From NCBI GenBank assembly GCA_963807865.1, contig CAWEDK010000009.1:186001-250000 (forward strand): a stretch of DNA of 64,000 bases, read 5' to 3'. Positions 20,386-30,536 of this stretch are shown piece by piece; positions within the stretch are counted from its first letter, which is position 1; each line of letters starts with the position of its first letter. Made by a program: the position numbers and the translations under genes. Below the pieces are notes generated by a model. It did not search any database. It had not been told where the DNA came from and was given only the letters and a program-made list of their open reading frames with translations. This DNA is from VAZQ01 sp963807865 (GTDB taxonomy: Bacteria > Pseudomonadota > Alphaproteobacteria > Rhizobiales > Xanthobacteraceae).

Positions 20386-20411
20386 CGGCCGAAAGGCCGG
20401 CCCTGTTGTTT
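20386..20411 (+). terminator. Possible terminator after the amidohydrolase
   Basis: A short stem CGGCC / GGCCG with a GAAA loop is followed by GGCCCTGTTGTTT. It lies 33 bases after the stop codon and just upstream of the sigma-54 promoter match. Confidence 0.5.
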
Positions 20412-20456
20412 GCCCCGCTTCGATCGCTTGGGTACTCCGCGCCGCTCGCTGTGAAA

Positions 20457-20473
20457 TTGGCACGATCCTTGTA
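20457..20473 (+). promoter_or_regulatory. Sigma-54 (RpoN) promoter match
   Basis: TTGGCACGATCCTTGTA matches the -24/-12 consensus YTGGCACGrNNNTTGCW at all defined positions but one (T for C in the -12 element), with correct GG-to-TTG spacing. It lies 71 bases upstream of the permease ATG, so transcription would start near 20484. Sigma-54 control fits a nitrogen-scavenging permease. An activator-binding site was not identified. Confidence 0.72.
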
Positions 20474-20543
20474 GCGCGCCAAGCCCTCGGCCGCAGGCCG
20501 AAGGCTTGCCGTATCAACGGCAGGCCCAGCAAGGGGTGTGTCC

Positions 20544-21958
20544 ATGTCGCTTCAGAAGCAGGCGGGTTCCGTACATCCGGTCGACGAGTTGCTGCCTTAT
20601 CCGCGGCTGTTCGCGCTCGGACTCCAGCACGTGCTGGTGATGTATGCCGGCGCCGTCGCAGTCCCGCTGATCATCGGCCGGGCGCTCAAGCTGCCGCCCG
20701 AACAGATCGCCGTCCTGATCAATGCCGACCTGTTCGCCTGCGGCATCGCCACCCTGATCCAGTCGATCGGCTTCCCCGGCGTCGGCATCCGGTTGCCGGT
20801 CATGATGGGCGTCACCTTCGCATCGGTCGCGCCGATGCTCGCGATGGCGGGCAGTCCGGATATCGGACTTCTCGGCATCTACGGATCGGTGATCGTCGCC
20901 GGCATCTTCGGCTTCCTGGTCGCGCCGTTCATCAGCCGGATGCTGCCGCTGTTTCCGCCGGTCGTGACCGGCACCATCATCATCGTGATCGGCATTTCGC
21001 TGATGCGGGTGGGGATCAACTGGGCGGGCGGCGGCCTGCCGACGGTCGGCCGTGTGGTCGACGGCCAGATGGGCCAGTTCGCCAATCCGAACTACGGCGC
21101 GCTCGACGGGCTCGGCATCGCGCTGTTCGTGCTGCTGGTCATCCTTGCGCTTACGCGGTTCGCCAAGGGCTTCGTCGGCAACGTCGCGGTCCTGCTCGGC
21201 ATCGTTGCCGGCGCGGTCGCTCGCGGCCGCGCTCGGCAAGATGCATTTCGACAAGGTCGCGAGCGCGTCCTGGTTCGGCGTGGTCTATCCGTTCCAGTTC
21301 GGGCTGCCGACGTTCGACCTGGTCGCGTCGATCACCATGTGCCTGGTGATGATCGTCGTGATGATCGAGTTCGACCGGCATGTTCCTGGCGCTCGGCGAG
21401 ATGACCGACCGGAAGATCGATCAGCAGGCGCTGACCAAGGGACTGCGCGCCGACGGCCTCGGCACGCTGATCGGCGGCATCTTCAACACGTTTCCCTACA
21501 CGTCGTTCTCGCAGAACGTCGGGCTCGTCGGCGTCACCGGCATCCGCTCGCGCTGGGTCACGGCGGCGGGCGGCGTCATCATGCTGGCGCTCGGCCTCAT
21601 CCCGAAGATGGCCGCGCTGGTCGAGGCGGTGCCGCTGGTGGTGCTGGGCGGCGCGGGCCTGGTGATGTTCGGCATGGTGGCGGCGACCGGCGCGCGCATT
21701 CTCACCAATGTCGATTTCAAGACCAGCCGCAACAACCTGTTTGTGGTGGCGATCGCGATCGGCTTCGGCATGATCCCGCTGGTGGCGCCGAATTTCTTCC
21801 GGCAATTGCCGCATGCGCTGCATCCGCTGCTGGAGTCCGGCATCCTGTTGGCCGCGATCGTCGCGGTGGCGCTCAACGCCTTCTTCAACGGGCTCGGCAG
21901 CGCGGAAGCCGCGAAGGCGGAGGCCTCGGCCGGCGCCCAAGCGGCCGAGCACGCCTGA
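20544..21958 (+). CDS. NCS2 family purine/pyrimidine permease (two frameshifts)
   Basis: This nucleobase/cation symporter-2 permease, in the uracil-xanthine permease family, takes up uracil, xanthine, urate or related bases across the inner membrane. The beginning has FALGLQHVLVMYAGAVAVPLIIG, with the glutamine/histidine motif of the first helix. The key motif EST-GMFLALGEMTDR is reached only after a +1 shift near 21370, and another +1 lies near 21216. Corrected length is 470. ATG 20544 follows AAGGGG. It sits behind a sigma-54 promoter match, so nitrogen-limitation control is likely. Specificity cannot be fixed without comparing the helix 8/10 residues. Confidence 0.88.
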
Positions 21959-22014
21959 CGCGCGCCCCAAAGGGCGGGTGGCGTCACGACGGCGATGCGC
22001 GATAGCCTGCGCGC

Positions 22015-22643
22015 ATGCCGTTGCCAAACCGCGTCGATCCGTTCGGTGAACTGTTCGCCGATGCCGCCCGTGGCCTGTTCATGGGCAATCGCGGTGGGCG
22101 CTTTCATCGCGACGGCCGCACGCTCGGCGCGCGGCGTTGGGTGTCGCGGCAATGGATCTGCTGCCGGCTCGAATTCAAGGGCCGCGCCGCGCCAGGTCTG
22201 GGGTGCGAGCTATACCGAACTGTTCTTTCTCGACGAGCCGACCGCGCTCGCGGCCGGTCACCGGCCCTGCTTCGAATGCCGGCGCACGCAGGCGCAGGCC
22301 TTCGCGGCAGCGTTCGCGCGACGGATTGGGTCTGCCGTCACCGTCGCGCGCCGCCGAGATGGATCGCATCCTCCATGCCGAGCGGCTCGACGGCCGCCGC
22401 AAGCGGCGTCACTCCGTGCCGATCGACGGTCTGCCGGACGGTGCCTTCCTGACCCTGTCGCTGGAATCGACGGTCCCGTACGCGGTGCGCGGGTCGCGGC
22501 TGTTGGCGTGGACACCGTCAGGCTATGGCGACGCCCGCGCGCGTCCAGCCGGGGTCGACGTCGAGGTCCTGACCCCGCCTGCGATTGTCGCCGCCCTATC
22601 GGCCGGCTATTCCCCGCGCTGGCATGACAGCGCCGGGAAGTAG
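22015..22643 (+). CDS. Conserved protein of unknown function (two frameshifts)
   Basis: I do not recognise a named family. The corrected protein is about 208 residues, soluble, with no signal peptide. It starts PLPNRVDPFGELFADAARG, followed by LFMGNRGGRFHRDGRTLG and RQWICCRLEFKGR. A central segment WGASYTELFFLDEPTALAAG comes next, then a Cys-containing HRPCFECRR. The C-terminal part is basic (ERLDGRRKRRHSVPIDGLPDGAFL). The reading frame changes +1 near 22188 and again near 22348; the continuous, motif-rich reading in all three frames shows that it is a real gene. The CFEC pair could bind a metal. Confidence 0.72.
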
Positions 22644-22838
22644 CGCAAAGCTGCGGAAATCCTTCATTTTTCCTCCATCAGCCGGCCACATTCTCGCACC
22701 ATGTGAGAGATTCCGTCCGGCGGCAAGGAATGGGGGCCGCCGGGATTTCCGTAAGCGTTTGAAAACACAGCACTGAACGACGGTCCCGGAGTCGGGTGGC
22801 TGCGCGGGATTTGGGCGGTGCGCCGAGGGGGATACGCC

Positions 22839-24168
22839 TTGCCAGCAGCAATTCGCCATGCGCCGCTTGCGCTTCTTGTTGCGACCTTCATTGCCGGAAC
22901 TGCCTTCGCCCAGACCACGCCGCCGTCCGCTGCGCCAAAGCCGCGCCCGCAGACCGTCGCGAAGCCGGCCGCCACCAAGGCGGTGGTGTCGACCTCGCCC
23001 CATCCGACTTTCGACGAAGACACCGCGCAGCGCATCTCCGCCGCCCTGCTGAGCTATTCGGCGCTCGAAGTGCGCGGCGGCTGGCCGGCGCTGCCGGCGA
23101 CCGCCAAGCTTGTGCCGGGCGCCAAGGGCGAGGAGGTGGCGTTGCTGCGCCGCCGGCTCGCGCTGACCGACGATCTTCCCGCCGACAAGGAAGCCGGTGA
23201 CGCCTACGACGAGACGCTGGCGGCGGCGGTACGTCGTTTCCAGGCGCGTCACGGGCTCGAGGAGACCGGCAGCGTCGGCCCGAAGACGCTCACGGCGCTC
23301 AACGTGCCGGTCGGCAAGTCGCCTGCGCCAGCTCGCGGCCTCGTTCGACCGGCTGGCCGCGCTGGATTTCCACTTCGGCCAGCGCTACGTCGTGGTCAAT
23401 CTTCCGGCGGCGTTCGCCGAGGCGGTGGAAGGCAACCGTGTCGTGCGCCGCCATGTGGTGCAGGTCGGCCGCGCCGATCGGCCGTCGCCGACGCTCACCA
23501 CCCACATCACGACCGTCAATCTCAATCCGACCTGGACGGTGCCGCTCGGCATCCTGAAGAAGGATGTCATTCCGAAAATGCGCAAGGACCCGGGCTATGC
23601 GGCGCGCATGCACATGCGGGTGCTGGACGGCGCCGGCCGCGAGGTCGATCCCTACAGCGTCGACTGGAATTCCGACCGTGCGCCCAACTTCACGATCCGG
23701 CAGGATTCCGGCTCGTGGAACGCGCTCGGCTCGCTGCGCATCGACATGCCAAATTCACATTCGGTCTACATGCACGACACCAACCACAAGGAATTCTTCA
23801 GCGCCGACTACCGCTTCCAATCGTCCGGCTGCACGCGCGTCGAGGATCCGCGCGCTCTGGCCGCCTGGCTGCTGGAGGATACCCCTGGCTGGACGCGGGC
23901 GCAGATCGATGCCGGGATCGCGAAGGGCGAACGCATGGACGTACGGCTCGCCCGCAAGGTGCCGGTCGCCTGGGTCTATCTCACCGGCTGGGTCACGCGC
24001 GACGGCGGCGTCCACTTCCGCGACGACGTCTACGGCCACGATGACAAGCCCGCGCTGGTCGCCGATGCGCGTCCGAAGGTCGCGAGCGCCGCGCGCGCCT
24101 CCGGCTTCGTGCTACAATCGGCGAGCCCGCAACCGGTACGGCACGTGTCCTATCTCGACAGCCAATAA
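22839..24168 (+). CDS. L,D-transpeptidase, YcbB-like, with peptidoglycan-binding domain (one frameshift)
   Basis: This periplasmic enzyme forms 3-3 peptidoglycan cross-links or attaches proteins to the wall. A signal peptide (ALLVATFIAGTAFA) precedes a YcbB-like N-terminal region, a PG_binding_1 domain (GAKGEEVALLRRRLAL, AVRRFQARHGLEETGSVG) and a YkuD catalytic domain with MHDTNHKEFFSADYRFQSSGC-type active site (catalytic Cys in SSGCTRV). A +1 shift near 23317 separates the PG-binding and catalytic parts; corrected length is about 442. TTG 22839 is chosen because GAGGGGG lies 7 bases upstream; an in-frame GTG at 22818 is the alternative. Confidence 0.88.
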
Positions 24169-24202
24169 TTCCCGATCGGCGTGAAGATGTGAGGAGGCCA
24201 GC

Positions 24203-25213
24203 ATGTGGAAATCCGCGATCGCTCTGGCCTTCATCGCCGCGACCGCGCAGCCGGCCCATGCCAACGACTCCAGCGCCGAACTGTCCACCGGCGGGCTGAT
24301 CTTTGTGCACAATCCGGACGTCGAGATGCGGTCCGAGGACCTGTTCGTCTCGGCGCGTGAGGTGCACGTCCGCTATCGCTTCTTCAACTCGTCGCCCCGC
24401 GACGTCACCGTTCTGGTCGCTTTCCCGATGCCGGAAATCCATGTCGACGGGCCGGACGAGGTCGTCTCGGTTCCGACCGAGGATCCGGAGAATTTCCTCG
24501 CCTTCACCACAACGGTGAACGGCAAGCCGGTCGTGACCAAGGTCGAGCAGCGCGTGACCGCGGTCGGAATCGATCGCACCCAGCTGCTGCGCTCGCTCGG
24601 AATTCCGCTGGCGCCCCATCTCCGCAGCACGAACGAGGCGCTCGACCGCCTGCCGGCCGACAAATGGCAGGACCTCCTGCGCCTCGGCATCGCGGAGATC
24701 GAGGAGTATGACGCCGGCCGCGGCATGCAGAAGCATCTGGCGGCGCGCTGGGGGCTGCAGACCACCTATTACTGGGAACAGACATTTCCGGCGCTGGCCG
24801 AAACTCTGGTGGAGCACCGCTATAAGCCGAGCGTGGGCGCGTCGGTGCAGACCGCGCTTGGCTCGCCCAACGAGAGCAAGGAACCCTGGTACGAGGAGTA
24901 CAAGGAGAAGTACTGCTTCGATTATGAATTCCTGGCGGCGGTCGCGCGCGCGCGCCGCGCGGTCAACAGCCGGACCGGTGCGCCCTACAGCGAGCAGCGC
25001 ATCGACTACATCCTGAAGACTGGCGCGAACTGGTCGGGGCCGATCAAGGACTTCCGCCTGGTGGTCGACAAGGGCGAGCCCGACAGCCTGGTCTCCTTCT
25101 GCGGTCAGGACGTGAAGAAGAGCAGCGACACGCAGTTCGAACTGCGGCGGTCCGATTTCACGCCGGACGGTAATCTGTCGGTCCTGATTCTCAAGAAGCT
25201 GCCGGCGCAGTAG
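24203..25213 (+). CDS. DUF4424 domain exported protein
   Basis: This 336-residue exported protein has a signal peptide (MWKSAIALAFIAATAQPAHA) and matches the DUF4424 pattern: an early NDSSAELSTGGLIF element, then VHVRYRFFNSSPRDVTVLVAFPMP, and near the end the segment GPIKDFRLVVDKGEPDSLVSFC. The family has no established function. The gene lies 35 bases after the L,D-transpeptidase and has GAGGAGG upstream of its ATG, so it may be co-transcribed and act in the envelope. The frame is intact. Confidence 0.85.
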   Translation: MWKSAIALAFIAATAQPAHANDSSAELSTGGLIFVHNPDVEMRSEDLFVSAREVHVRYRFFNSSPRDVTVLVAFPMPEIHVDGPDEVVSVPTEDPENFLAFTTTVNGKPVVTKVEQRVTAVGIDRTQLLRSLGIPLAPHLRSTNEALDRLPADKWQDLLRLGIAEIEEYDAGRGMQKHLAARWGLQTTYYWEQTFPALAETLVEHRYKPSVGASVQTALGSPNESKEPWYEEYKEKYCFDYEFLAAVARARRAVNSRTGAPYSEQRIDYILKTGANWSGPIKDFRLVVDKGEPDSLVSFCGQDVKKSSDTQFELRRSDFTPDGNLSVLILKKLPAQ

Positions 25214-25317
25214 TCAACAGGTGCGGTGAGCGAACTGAGATCGCATTCGCGCATGGGTGTTGTCACGACAAGATTCGGATAGATCGAAGCATGATCGCGC
25301 AACGAGCGCGGTGAGTT

Positions 25318-25440
25318 CCCCTCCCCCTTGTGGGGAGGGGTTGGGGTGGGGACTTTTTTTGTTCAAGCGATCAGCATAAAGCCCCACCCCGCCTGCCACG
25401 CTGCGCGCGGCAGGCGACCCTCCCCACAAGGGGGAGGGTG
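25318..25440. repeat. Long GC-rich inverted repeat, C/T-G/A type
   Basis: The outer arms CTCCCCCTTGTGGGGAGGGG and CCCTCCCCACAAGGGGGAGG are near-perfect reverse complements, and the inner arms GGGGTGGGGA and GCCCCACCCCG also pair. A smaller stem (GCCTGCC...GGCAGGC) sits in the centre. It occupies most of the gap between convergent DUF4424 (+) and the RraA-like gene (-), where it could also terminate transcription. Related elements lie at 11-36 and 30922-31062. Confidence 0.8.
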
Positions 25441-25479
25441 AAGGCCGGTGGTGTCGTCCCGCTCTCACGCGGAGACGCG

Positions 25480-26167
25480 TCACCCCTTCATCGCCGCCTT
25501 GATGGCCGCGACGCCGCCGCCCGAGCGTGCCGCCTCGATGATCTTGGCCTCGCGGTCGGCAAGCGCCACCAGCGCCACCTTCATGGCGTCGATCTTGTCG
25601 GCCGGCACGATGCAGGCGCCGTGACGGTCGGCATGGATGAGTTCGCCGCTCTTCACCGCCATGCCGTGGACGTTGACGTCGATGCCGTAGTCGACGACGT
25701 GCACATAGGCATGTGATGGCACGATCGAGCCGGCCAGCATCTGGAAGCCCGGCGCGATCATCGGGATGTCGCTGATGCTCCCGTCGGTCACGACGCCGAG
25801 CGCGCCCAGCGCCTTGTGGACGTTCGACTGCACCTCGCCCCAGAACGCGCCGTAGCCGGATGGCGTCGCCGTCGAGGTCGTGCATGATCATGATGGCGGG
25901 CTGCGGGTCGCTCGCCACATAGTCGAGATAGTCGAGCCGCTTCTGCATGTAGCCGGCCTCGCCGAGCGGCACCTTGTCCTTGGCCTTGAAGGTCACGGTC
26001 TTGGCGAAGCCGACGATCGGCGGCAGGTCGGGAAACGGGCAATGCAGATGCGTGACGGTGTAGCCGAAGCCCCGGCGTTCGGGCGCAACGATCTCGACCA
26101 GGTTGCACACCGTCGGCGTGTCGATCGAGCGCAGAAACTCGAACTGGTTCGGCGTCGGCATCGTCAT
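25480..26167 (-). CDS. RraA/HMG-aldolase-like family protein (one frameshift)
   Basis: This protein resembles RraA and the related 4-hydroxy-4-methyl-2-oxoglutarate (HMG) aldolases, formerly called dimethylmenaquinone methyltransferase-like. The N-terminal half includes LRSIDTPTVCNLVEIV, the C-terminal half SGYGAFWGE followed by HKALGALGVVTDGSISDIP and IVPSHAYVHVVDYGIDVNVHGM. HADRHGACIVPADK is the conserved end. A +1 shift near 25859 separates the halves; corrected length is 228. It could be an aldolase acting on pyruvate-type products or a regulator of RNase E; the context does not decide. Confidence 0.78.
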
Positions 26168-26189
26168 GTGCTTTCCCCTCCTGTTGCCT

Positions 26190-26309
26190 CGTCATGCCCG
26201 GGCATAGCCGTCCGAAGGACGGCGTCGCTTCGCTCCGCCTATGACCCGGGCATCCATCGCGAAGAAGCCTTGGAGGGGATGGATTACCGGGTCAAGCCCG
26301 GCAATGACG
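26190..26309. repeat. Intergenic palindromic repeat, copy B
   Basis: The 44-base core at 26200-26243 is identical to 18626-18669 except for one T/C difference. The right half TGGATTACCGGGTCAAGCCC and GGCAATGACG folds back on the left GTCATGCCCGGGCATAG. It lies between the RraA-like start and the MFS stop, where no coding sequence is expected. Confidence 0.8.
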
Positions 26310-26325
26310 CGGAAGGACCGCAGCC

Positions 26326-27485
26326 TCACACAGTCACGCGCCGATAGGCGAGGGCGGCGATCAGCGCCATGGCGGCCTGCACGGCGACCACCATCGCGAC
26401 GCAGGCGGGCCATCCGCCCCACTCCCAGGCGAGGCCGGGCAGGAATGCGCCCATGCTGCCGCCGATATAGAAGGCGGTGACATAGAGCCCGACCGCCGAG
26501 GAGCGTCCCTCCTTGGCGATCGCCGCCACGTAGCCGGTCGAGATCGTCTGCACCAGCATGCCGCAGGCCGCGCACAGCGTGAGACCCAGCACGATGGCGA
26601 CGACCGGCGGCGCGAGCGTCAGCAGGGCGCCCGCCACCCAGACCGCCATGATGACAAGGAGCAGCCGTCGCCGTCCCAACTCGGCGATCGCCCAGCCGGT
26701 CATCGGCGAGACCACCGTGCCGACCAGGTAGCAGACGAAGATCGCGCCGAGCAGCGTCGAGGAAAAGAAGTAGGGCGGTCCGGCGAGATGGAAGCTCACA
26801 TAGGTGAACACGGCGATGAAGTTGAACAGCACGCCGAACCCGATCGCGAAGGTCGCGAGCAGTTGAGGATTTTTCAAATGCCGCAGCATCTGCCGCGCCG
26901 AGGTGCCGAGCCCCTCCGAGCGCACGAAGTGCTTTTCGCGTGGCAGCAGCAGCGCCACCACGATCGCGCCGGCAAGCGACAGCGCCGCCAGCACCAGGAA
27001 GGCGCCGCGCCAGCCGACGAGATCGGCGAGCACGCCCGGCACGAACCGGCCGCAGAAGCCCGCCGATGCTCGATCCGGCGATGTAGATGCCGGCGACGCC
27101 CGCGACTTCGTGCGCCGGCCATTCGTCGCCGATATACGCGATGGTGACGGCGAAGATCGGCGGCAGCAGCAGGCCCTGGACGAAGCGCCACGCGATCAGC
27201 GCCTGCGACGTCCTGCGCCAGCGCCGCCCCGGCCATCGGCAGCACGACCGCCAGCATCGCGGCGGTGATGACGCGCTTGCTGCCCAGCACGTCGGCGATC
27301 GCGCCGGTGAACGGCGCGGTCAGCGCGATGGCGAGCGCGCTCGCCGTCATGATGGTGCTGATAGCGGCCGCGCCGGTGCCGAACTCGCGCGCGAGCGCCG
27401 GCAGCAGCGCCTGCGGCGAATACAGATTGAGGAACGCGCAGAACCCGGCGGTCGCGACGGCGAATTTGCGGGCGTCGAGCGGCAT
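26326..27485 (-). CDS. MFS transporter (two frameshifts)
   Basis: This major facilitator superfamily transporter has about 385 residues and 12 predicted helices. The N-terminal half reads FAVATAGFCAFLNLYSPQALLPALAREFG, with the A-motif-like loop GAIADVLGSKRVI after helix 2. The later half has the symmetrical loop (GWAIAELGRRRLLL). It most resembles the YnfM/arabinose-efflux-like branch, but the substrate is unknown. Net +1 shifts lie near 27208 and 27060. Its ATG (27485) shares a base with the stop of the upstream kinase gene (TAATG), so the two are translationally coupled. Confidence 0.85.
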
Positions 27486-29048
27486 TATCTTTCCTGCGAC
27501 CGGAGCGCTAGTCGCGCGCGCTCGAGCGTCTCCTCGGGCGAACCGGAGGCGTCGACGCGCAGCCAGTCGAGCCGGGCCAGATCGTATTGCTCCTGCCGCT
27601 CGACGACGGCCGTGTCGGCGTCGCTGGCGTCGCCGCGGCGCGAGCCCACGCGCTGGCGCCGGACTGCGAGATCGGCGGTGAGGAACAGGCCGTGAAACGG
27701 CACCCCGAGCACTGACGCCGACTGCTCGATGCCGGCGCGTTCCTGCGGCGCGGCGAACACCGCATCGACGATCGCCGAATGGCCGGCCGCGATCGCGCGC
27801 CGCGCCTTGTCGACGATGACGGCATAGACCCGGAGATTGACCGCCGGCGTGTAGGCGTCGGGCGGCAGCTTGGCGTGCTCGTCGCTGCCCATCAGCAGTT
27901 TGCGTTCGACGTCGGAGCGCAGCACGACGGCGCCCGGCGCCGGCGAAATCTCCGGCGCGAGCGCGCGCGCCAGCAGCGACTTGCCGGTGCCGGACAGCCC
28001 GCCCACGGCGATCAGCCTCGGCGGCGCCGGCGCGATGAAGCGCCGCGCGTGGTCGAAATACTGTACGAGCGGCATCGCGGATTTTCTGCTGTCCGTCGGA
28101 TGGCGCGCGCTCGATCCGCGCCGCCGTCACCTTGGCGCGGATTGCCGCGCGCACCGAAAGAAACAGCGGCAGCGCGGCAAGTGCATCGAGATCGGAGATT
28201 CTCCGGGTTTCGACCAGATAGCGGTTGAACAGGACATTGGCCTCCGCCGACAGACCCCGTTCCACCAGGTCCATCAGCAGGAAGGCGAGATCGTAGAGCA
28301 CGTCGCCCGACGCGATCAGCGGATCGAACTCGATGGCGTCGAACAGCACCGGCCGGCGATCGATCAGGACGATGTTGCCGAGATGCAGGTCGCCGTGACC
28401 GCGCCGCACGAGCCCGAGCCGGCCACGCTCGCGCAGCAGCGGACGAAGGCGCGCGAATGCGGCGCGGCTGGCGCCCGACAGGGCGTCGATCCCGGCCGCG
28501 GCAAAGAGCGCCGGCATGGCGCGGAACGCGGCGTCGTTCTGCTCGATATAGTCGCCGAGCGCCGCGATCCATGGCTCGGCCTCGACCTCCGGCGCGGCCG
28601 CATGCGCGGCCGCGACCGTGCGTCCGAGCGTATCGGCGAGGGCGGCGTCGATCCTGCCGGCGTCGGCGAGGTGATCGAGCGTCGCGGCGTCGTCGAACCG
28701 CCGCATCTCGACCGCCCATTCGACCGGCACGCCGTCGCCGTCGAGCGTGAGGCTGCCGTCCGGCGCGCGGGTGACGGCGACGACCCGGCGATAGAGCTCG
28801 GGCGCGAACGGCCGGTTGACGGCGAGCTCCATCTCGCAGGCCGCCTTGCGCTTCTCGAGCGTCGAGTAATCCAGGAAGGGGAAGCGCACCGCGCGCTTGA
28901 CCTTCAGGGCGCGGCCGCCGGCGAGGAAGACCGAGGCGGCATGGGTGTCGATCCGCTTGACGGGCTCGCCGCCATGGGTGGCGGGATCGGAAAGGAGCGC
29001 GAACACCGGCTCCTGAGATGGCTCGCGCGATTCCGAAATGGCTTCCAC
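27485..29048 (-). CDS. Bifunctional APH-fold / P-loop kinase family protein (one frameshift)
   Basis: This fusion protein has an N-terminal aminoglycoside-phosphotransferase-like domain and a C-terminal AAA_33 P-loop kinase domain, corrected length about 520. The N-terminal part has the Brenner motif GHGDLHLGNIVL and the metal-site segment LFDAIEFDP. The C-terminal part has Walker A GGLSGTGKS followed by VVLRSDVERKLLMG. A +1 shift near 28078 falls between the domains. Such fusions are widespread and annotated as bifunctional aminoglycoside phosphotransferase/ATP-binding proteins, but their substrate is unknown and antibiotic resistance should not be assumed. It is coupled to the MFS gene. Confidence 0.85.
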
Positions 29049-29173
29049 TCGCTTTCTAGACTGCGGTGAAGCGTCTTAACCCAGCCCGATGCCCGCGTCA
29101 TTGCGGACGAGCCATATTAACGCCCGAGTGGTCCGCAAGGTCCAAGCCTCCCGATTTTGTGCGAGACGCACCG

Positions 29174-29767
29174 ATGCCAGCGCTGCCGTTTGCGAATGTC
29201 CCGGCGTTATCCTGCGTGATCACGCTGCTGGCAGCGATGCCCGTCCGGGCAGAGCCCACGGTCACCGAATCCGTGCAGTATTACGACGTCACCGGCGCCA
29301 CCGCGCGCGAGGTCCGGGCAAGCCTGAACCGCGAGGGGCCGATATCCGGGACCGACGGCAAGCGTTACGACGCGGTTTGCCGCTGGAACGTCGCCTGGAA
29401 ATTCGAGTATCGGCGTGGCAACGGCTCGTGCGCGATCGCATCGGCTTCGACCGAGGTCAAGATCACCATCACGTTTCCGCGCCTGAAGGCCGACGGGACC
29501 ACGTCCGCATCGCTGGTGAAAGCATTCGCCAGCTACTCCGAGAAGCTGATGGTGCACGAAAAAGGGCATGCCCAGAACGCCATCGATGCCGCTCGGAAGA
29601 TCGAGGCGGGCATCCTGGCGTTGCGGCCCGAGCCAAACTGCGAGGCGATGAGGAACGCCGCCAACAATCGCGGCCACGCGCTCATCAAAGAAGCGAACCA
29701 GGCCGACCTCGACTACGACAGCCGCACCCAGCACGGCGCCACCCAGGGCGCCCGGTTTCCCCAGTAA
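29174..29767 (+). CDS. DUF922 exported protein, putative zinc protease
   Basis: This 197-residue exported protein has a signal peptide ending near VRAEP. The pattern YYDVTGATAREVRASLNREGP at the start of the mature protein is followed by VKITITFPRLK and the zinc-site motif HEKGH at about 129-133. These fit the DUF922 family of predicted secreted zinc-dependent proteases. The frame is intact. A tandem paralogue of identical corrected length follows at 29834. No substrate is evident. Confidence 0.85.
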   Translation: MPALPFANVPALSCVITLLAAMPVRAEPTVTESVQYYDVTGATAREVRASLNREGPISGTDGKRYDAVCRWNVAWKFEYRRGNGSCAIASASTEVKITITFPRLKADGTTSASLVKAFASYSEKLMVHEKGHAQNAIDAARKIEAGILALRPEPNCEAMRNAANNRGHALIKEANQADLDYDSRTQHGATQGARFPQ

Positions 29768-29833
29768 CGCCACGGCGAAATTGCCCGGATTTGCCGGCCA
29801 GCCCCCTTGCCGAAACGCGGGTAGCGCCGAATA

Positions 29834-30426
29834 ATGCGCGCTATGCGTGTCCCGGTTGCAGTCCCAGTGTTCACCCTGTCGGCGCTGTTTCTGGTTGGCC
29901 CGGCGCCGGTATCGGCCGAGCCGCTCGTGACCCGGTCGATGGACTACTACGACGTGACCGGCTCGACGCCGCAGCAGGTCCGGGCCAGCCTCGATCAACT
30001 CGGCCCCACCCATACTCGTGACGGCAAGCGCTACGATTCGCTGACCTACGAGAAGACCTCGTGGCGATTCACGTTCCGCGGCCTGCCGAACTGCGCGATC
30101 ACCGGCGCCAGCGTGAAGGCGGAGATCCTGATGCGATTTCCGCGTCTGCACGTCGACGCCGGGACGCCGCCATCGTTGACAAGGCGTTCGCCGCCTACAC
30201 CGACAAGCTCATGGCGCATCAGAACGGGCACGTGCAGAAGATCATCGACACTGCGCGCCAGATCGAGATCGGCATCGGCGGGCTGCCCCCAATCCAGGAC
30301 TGCAAGGGCCTGGAAAAGTCCGCGAACCATCTCGGCCACAACCTGCTCAAGGAACTGCATCGCTGGCGCCGCGACTACGACGACCGCACCTTGCATGGCC
30401 GCGCCCAGGGCGCGAAGTTTCCCTGA
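29834..30426 (+). CDS. DUF922 paralogue with HQNGH in place of HExxH (one frameshift)
   Basis: This is a tandem copy of the preceding gene: signal peptide (VFTLSALFLVGPAPVSAEP), then YYDVTGSTPQQVRASLDQLGP, WRFTF and the alpha-helical end with GLEKSANHLGHNLLKEL. A net -1 shift near 30160 joins the two halves; corrected length is 197, the same as its neighbour. The metal motif reads HQNGH: the two histidines are kept but the catalytic glutamate is Gln (codon CAG). The copy may therefore be catalytically inactive, or the C may be an error for G. Confidence 0.8.
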
Positions 30427-30536
30427 ACGGCCCGCGCCGGCGCAGCCGTGCTCATCGCTGAACGCTATTGACCTCGACGCTGCGCGGCGAACAGATGTCG
30501 CCCGCGACCACCCACAATCACCCACGGAGAACGCGC

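Noticed and set aside
26874..29048. A single 724-residue minus-strand reading that fuses the kinase to the MFS transporter
   Set aside because: It arises because a frame change drops the kinase C-terminus into another frame and the reading then re-enters the MFS frame. The proper kinase end (RSQER, TAA) and the MFS start (ATG 27485) are both present, so these are two genes.
27485..29048. Aminoglycoside resistance gene
   Set aside because: The APH-like fold is fused to a P-loop kinase and belongs to a common chromosomal fusion family of unknown substrate; no mobile element or resistance neighbour is present.
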